Source of the DNA: Litomosoides sigmodontis
Taxonomy: Eukaryota; Nematoda; Chromadorea; Rhabditida; Onchocercidae
Length of the DNA stretch: 64,000 nucleotides
Reading direction: 5' to 3'
NCBI GenBank assembly: GCA_963070105.1
Contig: OY718807.1
Coordinates: forward strand, 8,161,983-8,225,982
Below are positions 52,845-64,000 of the stretch, one piece after another; the first letter of the stretch is position 1; each line of letters begins with the position of its first letter. The notes below the pieces were generated by a model that was not told where the DNA came from, made no database searches, and saw only the letters and a list, made by a program, of their open reading frames with translations. The position numbers and the translations under genes were made by a program.

Positions 52845-54124
52845 TTCTCAGTAGAATATGCATTATCCAAAAAAAATCTATTTGTTTGTTTTATCGGAAG
52901 CTTGTGCACTAAATGCAGATTTTATCCTATAACTACAAGTATAAAAAAAGTGATAGTACACCGAATTGTATACCACAACATAATCAAGTTTTGTCATTCA
53001 TTAAGAACGATAACTAGAAAATAATGAAAAGTGCAGCGAGAAGACAAAGTTAATGCAATTTTTTAAACACAACTTACCTTAAACACGAAATACAAAAACC
53101 GTACGGATTATTTCTAAACATGCCTTCCAACTTCCAATTGAGTCACATCAGAATGCTGCAACGGTTTTTTTAAACTCATTGTGAATAGTTAAACTATTAC
53201 GACCTCCCAGACATGAATCTTCCCACATAAGTGGATCTTTTTTTTTTTGAAATATTCCACCAACAACCTGTCCTCAACACAAAACTTCGCTGACAATTAT
53301 GTACTTATCATTAATGGCAAAATTAATACCTTTTTCACCTAGTGAATCATGAAAATCATTTCATAAATGATTACTACTACACCATGTCATCTATAGAAAT
53401 CTCATACTATGTCTAGTTAGATAAAGTAAGATATGCAAACTTCTTTGGGTCAGACCAATTCATCACAGTAAAATAGCATTTCTAAATGCCGGCTCATGAA
53501 TAACGCATGCAGCGAGCATCAAACCATTACAACATGACAATACACTCAATAGAAAATATTTATTTCATATTTGCAATTAACAAATAATGAATGCCCTTAC
53601 CAGCAGTACAATTTATATGCTGCAGTGGAACAGGTTACTTATTCAGCTGACATTAAAATATGCTCATCATATTTTGAAGCACGTACTTGGTATAAACGTT
53701 GTAAACCAACAACGAAAAGTAAAATGTTTGTCTCCATGCCCACATTACAATCACTCAAGAAGGATAAAAATTGAAATTTTTAGAATTAGATTCGCTGTTA
53801 AATCCAACAATCTTTCAACGAAAGAAAAGAATGCATTCTAATTTCCAAAATACAAACAGAACTACTAATGACACATATCATACCCCTGAAAATTTGTTTA
53901 TCCTTGCAGGCTGCCTAAGATAGAACTGTTTTTCAAACAAACTTCTGGAAACTGCATAAATATAAATCGACATTTACAAGAATATAAACCCGACTTCAGA
54001 AGGTGCCACTTGTTGGTTGGATAAGGAGGTATCAAAAGCATAGGTTTGTTAAAGTATTGAAACTCTAGAATTATAAAAAATTAAATATGCGAACAATAAC
54101 GCAGTCACAGTATGGCAAATAAAT
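52845..54124. other. Intergenic, SUCO promoter side
   Basis: Between the SUCO start and the stop of the same-strand PSMB1 gene. AT-rich; open frames at 53571-53841 are overlapping, unphased and motif-free. At about 1.3 kb the gap is too long for a typical operon spacer. Confidence 0.5.
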
Positions 54125-56010
54125 TCAATCTTCACGAAGAGGTAAGTACACCTTGCGAATTGGTTTGCCTGCTTCAGCAATCACTAAATGTATTTTATCT
54201 CCCGTGCTTACTTCACGTTCCGCTGCTACACGAAAAGCATCTTTTATAAGTGATGTGGCTCGCTCGATCGTCAGGCGTGGTTTCTCCACATTATCAGACA
54301 TTGTCACCAAACCAATCTACAAAAAAAGCATATTAATACTAGAAGCATCATGAGCGAAGAGAAACTGGATTAATTATAACGCATGAAACAAAATTTTATT
54401 GATTTTGAGACAGCTTCAGCCCCAGTAAAAGACTTTAATAATATCAACATAATTCTCTTGACATTCAAGCGGTGCTCGTAATTCGACAAAAAGTATGGAA
54501 GAGGCAACAAGCTAATCACACAAATGATATAATGAGAAGATAGAGCAAGCAACAGAACTACAATGATATCAGAAACACTTCATTTCAAGATCAAAAAATA
54601 GGCGAAGATTCAAGACGTAGTTAACCTGACAGTCGAAGAACGGCATGATCATTGGTTCAGCACTACCTGAAGCAGTGTACGCGATGTGTTCAATACACCC
54701 GATAGGATCATAGCTGAACACGGCCCCTTTTCCTGAAAGGGAAAAATTGCACGCAATGATAAGATCCAAAATCTCTATATGTCAAAATGTGGTTCTCAGT
54801 CTTTGAAAACAGTGAAATCTGTACCGTTCTCATCAATGCCGGCTAATATTGCACCAGTATAATACGGAAAAAAACGTCGATAATATAAATTTCGTGAGAG
54901 CAACTCAGCACATAAATCTACAGTCATATCTCCACGATAATCGAATCGATATTTGTGTAGGCGAGCCTGAAAAATAATGAATAGTGTCAATGATTTATGC
55001 ATTACAAGAATCCGTAGTACGACAACGCTACCACTCGAAACAATATTTCACCTGAAGAGCATGTATTTAATACAGTTGTAATACTCCCACGATTTACAAC
55101 TAATCACATAATTTCATTGCACCTTCAGAAAGAAAGCGAGGTTACGATTTCAGAAAGCGAAAAAGATGACATAGATTGACAAATCAAAAAATTTTATTTC
55201 TGTTCAAAACAAACCTCCAATAATCGTTTCAGTTGCAAAACATCGCCATAAAATCCAGCACACGAAAGTATAATTGAATCATTCCTGAAACACCCATTCG
55301 TGCATCAGAAACTTAAAATTGTTAGTACTTCTTTAAGTGAAGTCAATATGCTGTTTTAAATAAATTTCCGCCTCGTACTGCAATGAAATGAAGCCTTACA
55401 AGACGTGGATCTTCTCGGCATCTCGAGTCAAAATGTTGATTTCAAATTGCGACATGCGTGTATCACTTGCCATGATCGCAAAATTATCACCAGCAATTGC
55501 AGCTGTAGTCCTGGAATATTTCTTATATGTAAAAAAAAAGCTCAAAAAACTGTATAAAGATATTCTTCACATAAACTCACTAGGCTACTATCAACTGGCA
55601 ATGTTTCTAATTCATTTTGTTACAAGAATTTATTTCGTTGAAAGTTAGGAGGTAAACTATTCTTAATTCAGACCACAACATCCACGCAAAATCATCACTT
55701 AATTCAATAATCAGAAACGAAACAAAACAATCAAGCCGCAGAATCACTAATCATAAAAGAATCAATTCCATTATAACGTAACAGCTTTGTGACCACCATA
55801 AGCTTCCAATGAAATATTACATTTAATCATTAATGAAATAAAACTTAAATTTTACCCTCCTTCAAACGAGTACGGATTCCATTGTGATGCTGTCTTCAGC
55901 ACTGGTTTCATCCAAGGTGGTGAAGCACGAACTTCGGCCAGTTTCTTCTTAAAAGCTTTCATATGTCCGCCGGGATAGCAGCTCATGTCCAACTCATCCA
56001 TAAAAACCAT
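54125..56010 (-). CDS. pbs-6: Proteasome 20S subunit beta-6 (PSMB1)
   Basis: Six exons, 56010-55856, 55510-55400, 55284-55215, 54966-54825, 54732-54626 and 54316-54125, join in phase to 258 residues. This is a non-catalytic ring subunit of the 20S proteasome core. The beta-fold start NPYSFEGGTTAAIAGDNFAI and the downstream FAIMASDTRMS match PSMB1, as do LSCAGFYGDVLQLKRLLEAR, SRNLYYRRFFPYYTGAI, GKGAVFSYDPIGC and the ending VYLPLRED (human ends in SLRKD). About 55 residues before GGTTA form the propeptide, with a Pro/Trp segment (ASPPWMKPVL). I chose the ATG at 56010; one at 56001 is also possible, and an upstream in-frame ATG at 56085 would add an unusual hydrophobic stretch. It is divergent from DDX56, 547 bases away, so a shared promoter is likely. 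Confidence 0.95.
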
Positions 56011-56557
56011 CCTTATACATGAAAATAGCAATAAAGAATGTAGATTGATAAATCGGTATTTCCAACTGGCACATGCACATCCCAACCACTCTAGCTAGTT
56101 CGTTTCACATAGTTAGATTGACATTTCAGCCATTACAACTGAACCAATCAATAAATACAGTAAATGTGCCCGACCGATCGACCGTTTAACAACAGTACAC
56201 GACAAGCACTACCACACCAGCAACACCCCACTCAGCTTTTCTAAATGGTCGAACCATTAAAGACTGGTAAACCACGGGTGGAGGGGAGTTGGCTTTAGGA
56301 ATGACTATGGTAAGAGCTAGTGATATGATTACGATAGGATTGTGGCTAGTCTTCTGGGAATAGGCACGTTAGTGGAGAGAGGAAGGGATCAGTTTTTTTG
56401 AGCTTTCACGAAGATAATTTGTTCAGCCAAAAATTTAAACGAATAATATATGAAATACGGTAAACGCGTGAAACATACAATATATACTTTTATCATTTCA
56501 AGCAATAACCCTCTTGTTCCCCCTTTTTGTGTTATTTCAGATTTGCATTGATCAATT
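56011..56557. promoter_or_regulatory. Probable bidirectional promoter, PSMB1 / DDX56
   Basis: About 550 bases between the start codons of two divergent housekeeping genes. An acceptor GTTATTTCAG ends at 56540, 17 bases before the DDX56 ATG, and is probably a spliced-leader site. The segment at about 56160-56390 is GC-richer than its surroundings. No defined factor site can be named. Confidence 0.5.
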
Positions 56558-59500
56558 ATGGTAATGAAGAAGAAGAAGGTGGTGGGAGCAAATGAAACAG
56601 ATGAATACAACAATTTTGAAAATGATGAAAGTGTAAGTTTATAGTGTGTGTACGTAGCGTGGTAAAAAAAAATTCCGGTTTTACGGAATTTTTTGTGATT
56701 GACCTATGAGTTGTTAAATCCTGCATGGCCTGTTGATTTTTTTTTTTCGAATTTAATTCAACACCACTTACTATCCTTAGGGTGAACATGATGTGATGAA
56801 AGAAGCTGCTTCAAATAGGTACGGGGAAGCGACCAAGTCCTCTACAGAGAAGCCTAAACGAAAAAAAACCAAGTAAGCTGATGCATTCTGTTATCCATTT
56901 GCTTGATACTCTTCTGTGATCATGTTTACATTTCTCGTTATTTGATAAAGTGAACAAAATGCAATTCACCGCTATACGAATCGTTTTTCCAATAGCATTT
57001 CTTCGAAATACCTATGAGGTATATATTTTAGAAAACATATTACTCGGCCACCACCACGTTTTGAAAGTATAGAGCCATCAACAAATTTAGAGTCAATGAC
57101 ATTCAACGATTTCGGTTTGGATGAACAGTTATTAAAAGTAATTTCCATTCCTAATCTTCAGAACTGCAGTCTTTAAAAAATGTTTCTCTGAAAGTCTATA
57201 GTAAAAATGACTAATTTTTTGCAAATTATTTTCATGCTTTATCTGAAGCGATCTATTCTAATTCCTCATTTTTAAAATAGCTTAAATTTATGAAGGTTAT
57301 TGGTGAGCTTGGATGGGAACGTCCGACACTGATTCAAAGCCGAATGATACCAGCTGCTTTTGAAAACAAGAATATTCTTGCACGAGCGCGAACGGGTAGT
57401 GGCAAAACAGCTGCATTTATGCTCCCTATTGTACAACGGGTTTTACAACTAAAATCTGTTAGTCTTCCGATTTTTTTCGTAACCATGTTGTTGAGTGAAC
57501 GCAGAAATATTTTTAAAAATGGTGATGTGGGCTCTTGTTGCTTTAAAGTTAGGATAGAGTTGATTGCATAGTTTCTTTGTTCTTTTTTTTTTACTTTTTT
57601 AGATGAAATATTATTACTACTCATGTTCTATACGGAAATTGAACTGAGATCTTAATGACAACCTTGTTCAACAGTTTCAATTTTAGAACTCTTCAAGTGC
57701 CGCAGATGCTGGTCCGTTTGCGCTTTTTATTGTCCCTTCAAAAGAGTTGGCAAAGCAGGTGCGGTTGTGTCGGTTGATTTTTTCTGCTCATTTGTAATGC
57801 TTAATTTTAAATATTAGTTTCATTTATGTTTTCATTTTGTTTTAACTTTTTCAAAAAATTAGCTGTGAATTTTGTTACATTGCTCTTGCTTCAGACTTAT
57901 TCATTGCTATGTAAATTAACAGAGAAGTTCCCGTTCTTATTGGCACTGAATTTCTCAGAGTTGGATGTAAATACTGATGACGACTGGCTTTCGGTTAGTT
58001 AGAAATTCTTTGAAAATATGTCAGTGATAGTTTTTTTATGGAGTATGGCAAATGTTGTTTATATTAACCTTTCAGAAGAAACCTGATTTTGTTGTTTCTA
58101 CACCTAGTCGACTTCTTCATGCTCTGAAAAAGTATGAGAAACCATGTGAATCAATTAGGCATGTTGTTCTGGACGAAGCTGATTTGCTCTTGACTTTTGG
58201 TTATGCTGAAGAAATGAGGTATTATTTCGTTGTTGCAAAAACTCATTTCGCAAATATTTACACTAACTTTTTTATATACATAGCACTTTGTTGTTGGTGT
58301 TTTTTCAGGCTGATAAAAAATTTTCTTCCCACGCATCATCAGACAATTTTCACTTCGGCAACAATGACTGAAAAAGTGGAAGCATTGAGGGAGCTCTACG
58401 TTACCGGTTCAATTGTTCTAATGAAATTAAAGGTGCTTGGGATTTTCACGGTCGTCATTTTGTCATGGCTTTCTAAAGTTAACATTTGTAAATTAGTTTT
58501 TTTCAAATGAGTTTTAGGAAGGACAGCTACCGAGTAGCGACCAACTCTCACAATATCATATTTCTTGTCAGAACGAAGAGGAGCGATTTGCTATCTTTTT
58601 AGCACTATTGAAGTTGAAATTGATTGTTGGCAAATCGATAATTTTTGTCAAAGATACTAATCGTTGTTACCAGTGAGTCCATTGAAATTTCTTTTATATT
58701 AATGAAGCAACTTCATATATAATTCTGAGGCTGCCGTATCCTATAACATAATGCTTTGTTTTTCTATTAAACAAGCATGTAATAATTAGTAGTATGCTAA
58801 TGAAAATTTGGTTCCACTGTTTTCCAAGTTTTGAAGAGGTATATGTGTCTTTTTTTAACCCTGTGACACGATATTTTTTTTAGAGTTGGTCTTTTTTTGC
58901 AAGCGTTCAATATTCGATCCTGCATTTTGAATGCCCAAATGCCAATTAATAGTCGTTGTCATGTAGTGGAGCAGTTTAATGAAGGGCGATATTCGTATGT
59001 CATCGCCTCTGATGTAAATGATGTCTCCGGTGAAGCACATGCAGTGGCAAAAGACGAAGATGAGAAAGTTGTATGGTTTTTGTGTTTTATTATTCAAAAT
59101 AATGGTTTTGCTTTACAGTTTTATGTAATTCTTCGTACTTCGCATACAATTACTTTAGGCGTAGTCTTATTTCAGGTGTCTGAAATAAAAAAAATACGGA
59201 AAAACAAGCGGAAACATATTGACAAAGAATCAGGAGTTTCACGAGGCATTGACTTCCATCACGTTGCAAATGTCATTAATTTCGATTTTCCTACATCAGT
59301 TAATTCCTACATACACCGTGTGGGCAGGTACTGATGAGAATATAAACAAACCTTAAGTCAAATATTAAAACGTGCATAATACTTTCCTATTTGAGGAAAT
59401 TTTACCTATTTTTAAGTTTTTCGTTTATTATACAGTGTTTTATTCTATTATATTTAAGAACTGCAAGAGGATGGAACAAGGGCAACGCTTTGTCATTTGC

Positions 59501-60316
59501 TTCACCGCAGGAAAAGCTTTTTTTGGAAGAAGTTCAAGACGAAATTAATGCACAATTAGGGCATCGCGCAATTACTCCTTATGAAATTCGCATCAAAGAG
59601 CTAGAATCATTTGTTTTGAGAGCTCGAGTATGTCACTAGAATCGAAGTTTTATTTGCTTACTTTGTAGTGGAAAGAAAACTGGAATTATTGATGTTTTCG
59701 TTTTTCCCCCATAATAATTGAAATAATGAATATCAGAATTTGCAAAATGCTACATGTATGCTCTAAGAATTTGCATGTTTTGATGCGATATATTAACTGA
59801 TGAGGAATATAAACGTTTTACAGGAAGTACTCGCAGCTTGCACGAAAACTGCAGTCAGGGAAGCCAGATTGGCGGAAATACGAGCCGAAGTATTGCGTTC
59901 AAAACGATTAGAAGCTTATTTTGCCAAGAACCCTCGCGAAAGGGCGGTTCTCGAACATGATAAAAAGTTATTCGCTGTGAATCTCCACAGTCCTGCTATT
60001 GCTGATGTTCCGGATTATATGGGTATATTCATTATTTCGTTTATTATTAGAGAAACTACAATTTTCTAAATTAGGCTTACCTTAATGCGATTTCCAAATT
60101 GTATAACTAAAATTTTGAGAGCCTGAGAAATACTTAAAGGATCTCTTCGTTTTACTTTTTTTAGTTCCACCTTCACTACGAGGAATAAATTACCGCAGTG
60201 AATTAGAGAAAAAGGAAAGAAGACGAAAACGCAGGAAGCAAATGCGCCCAACTGCACATCAAATTAAATACCAAAAGAAAATAGAGGACCCGCTGCAAAG
60301 TTTTTCGTTTCTTTGA
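56558..60316 (+). CDS. ddx-56: DEAD-box RNA helicase DDX56 / Dbp9
   Basis: Fourteen exons join in phase to 632 residues: 56558-56632, 56781-56872, 57032-57137, 57281-57457, 57687-57758, 57895-57993, 58076-58218, 58309-58432, 58518-58672, 58884-59067, 59176-59327, 59459-59627, 59824-60022, 60165-60316. Dbp9/DDX56 is a nucleolar helicase for large-subunit pre-rRNA processing. Motifs in order: Q motif GWERPTLIQ (about 102-110), ARTGSGKT (127-134), [18 protein letters not shown] (240-243), [21 protein letters not shown] and HRVGRTAR. A charged insertion before SRGID ([20 protein letters not shown]) and the C-terminal RSKRLEAYF and [15 protein letters not shown] are hallmarks of DDX56. The basic N- and C-terminal tails ([16 protein letters not shown]) suit nucleolar targeting. 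The N-terminal extension of about 90 residues is longer than in human DDX56. CDK7 follows on the same strand. Confidence 0.95.
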
Positions 60317-61002
60317 TGTAGATTTTTATGGTTTTCGGAGGTTTCTGTAGCATGATTATGAAATCTGCTTGCAATTCTAATCAAAAATCTGAAAGGACTT
60401 TAGCCAAAAATACAGAAGTATTTCAGTCTATTAATGGTAATTGGTGAAGAAATAACTGACTGATAGCTTCTCATCCTATTTCTATCAATTTTCCTATGAA
60501 CTATAAATTTATCTATTTTTGTATCAAATTTGTGTTGGATTTGATACTCAAATCGTTGTTTTTTCTCAAAAATTCAATTTTAAGTGAGTTGTTTTTCTCT
60601 CAATAACTTGTGAATGTTTAGCTTCAAATGACTTATTTTCTTCTGATAAACGGATATATGATGACCAATTTCATGTTAGTCTAATTTATGTTGTTTTCTG
60701 AAGCAGATTTATTTGATCATCCATGATAAGGTGGGCTTGGAGAACTTTGAGCAACAAATTGTTTGAAAATCAAGGACCTGCTATACAAAGAAATTTATCT
60801 GATTGTATTTGTAACTAAAGCATGCTTCCTTCGAAGAAGGATGTATGTTATTCAGGAAAAAAAATCATTGGACGGAAAGCTGCCAACCGACGGTGTTGCA
60901 TTTCTGTAATTTTGAAACTTTTGTGATTCTAGACAAGCGCTAAATTCATATATTTATTGGGATCGACAGACATAGCGAAAGAAGAAGTGAGTGATTAACG
61001 TG
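60317..61002. other. Intergenic spacer, DDX56 to CDK7
   Basis: Same-strand spacer of 686 bases, AT-rich, with no open exon. It holds the DDX56 3' UTR. It is longer than a typical operon spacer but within range for some nematode operons. Confidence 0.5.
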
Positions 61003-63770
<2,768 letters not shown>

Positions 63771-64000
63771 TATATTTAAAAATCTTCCTATGTTTTCACT
63801 GTCCATTGAAAGGTGACTTTTAACATTTGTAGAATTTATTATGATCGTTGTGGTGATGGATTGTTCAATTTGGATTTGCTCAAATTTTAATGCTGAAATT
63901 TTTCTGGGATTTATCTCTTAATGAAAGTTATGATTTTTTTTTCAAAATGTTCCAAATCTTAGTCATTTCAGCTGTGATCTTAGCTAGAAGCCAATAAAAA
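63771..64000 (+). other. CDK7 3' UTR with AATAAA at the window edge
   Basis: T-rich sequence after the CDK7 stop. An AATAAA lies at 63993-63998, the most likely 3' processing signal; cleavage would fall beyond the window. Confidence 0.55.

Overview
The window is eukaryotic, AT-rich and full of short introns. The exons join through GT-AG sites (two GC-AG) with U-rich acceptors ending in TTTCAG, several start codons sit just after an unpaired acceptor (the pattern of spliced-leader trans-splicing), and the proteins resemble those of C. elegans (LIN-23, AIN-1, PBS-6). This points to a nematode. A spirurid or filarial worm is my guess from compactness and base composition and is not proven. Ten protein genes are supported, nine with phase-consistent exon chains from start to stop and one (SUCO) with a single doubtful internal boundary. 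I see no rRNA, tRNA, CRISPR array or bacterial insert.

Layout. 2.2-4.4 kb (+): a small F-box protein, with two further in-phase exons to 5.1 kb that may be an alternative 3' end. 6.7-8.0 kb (+): ribosomal protein S16. 8.8-20.4 kb (-): the most striking gene, about 36 exons and about 1,699 residues, joining a complete DEAH-type RNA helicase to a RING-IBR-RING ubiquitin ligase. 20.6-23.3 kb (-): an unrecognised 240-residue protein whose stop lies only 204 bases upstream of the helicase-ligase start, as in a nematode operon. 24.8-30.0 kb (+): the LIN-23/beta-TrCP SCF receptor. 30-35.9 kb: non-coding, with a long GT microsatellite and a GC-richer block. 35.9-39.9 kb (+): a GW182/AIN-1 miRISC scaffold. 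39.9-48.2 kb: gene-poor and repeat-rich. 48.2-52.8 kb (-): a SUCO/Slp1-type SUN-domain membrane protein. 54.1-56.0 kb (-): proteasome subunit beta-6 (PSMB1/PBS-6), divergent from 56.6-60.3 kb (+): DDX56/Dbp9 helicase, followed by 61.0-63.8 kb (+): CDK7.

Most genes are housekeeping: translation and ribosome assembly (RPS16, DDX56), transcription and cell cycle (CDK7), miRNA silencing (GW182) and ER/nuclear-envelope biology (SUCO). Four of the ten belong to the ubiquitin-proteasome pathway (F-box protein, helicase-RBR, beta-TrCP, PSMB1), which may be chance. The helicase-RBR fusion, with an uncharacterised RNA-binding-like middle and an unknown operon partner, is the best candidate for an undescribed system.
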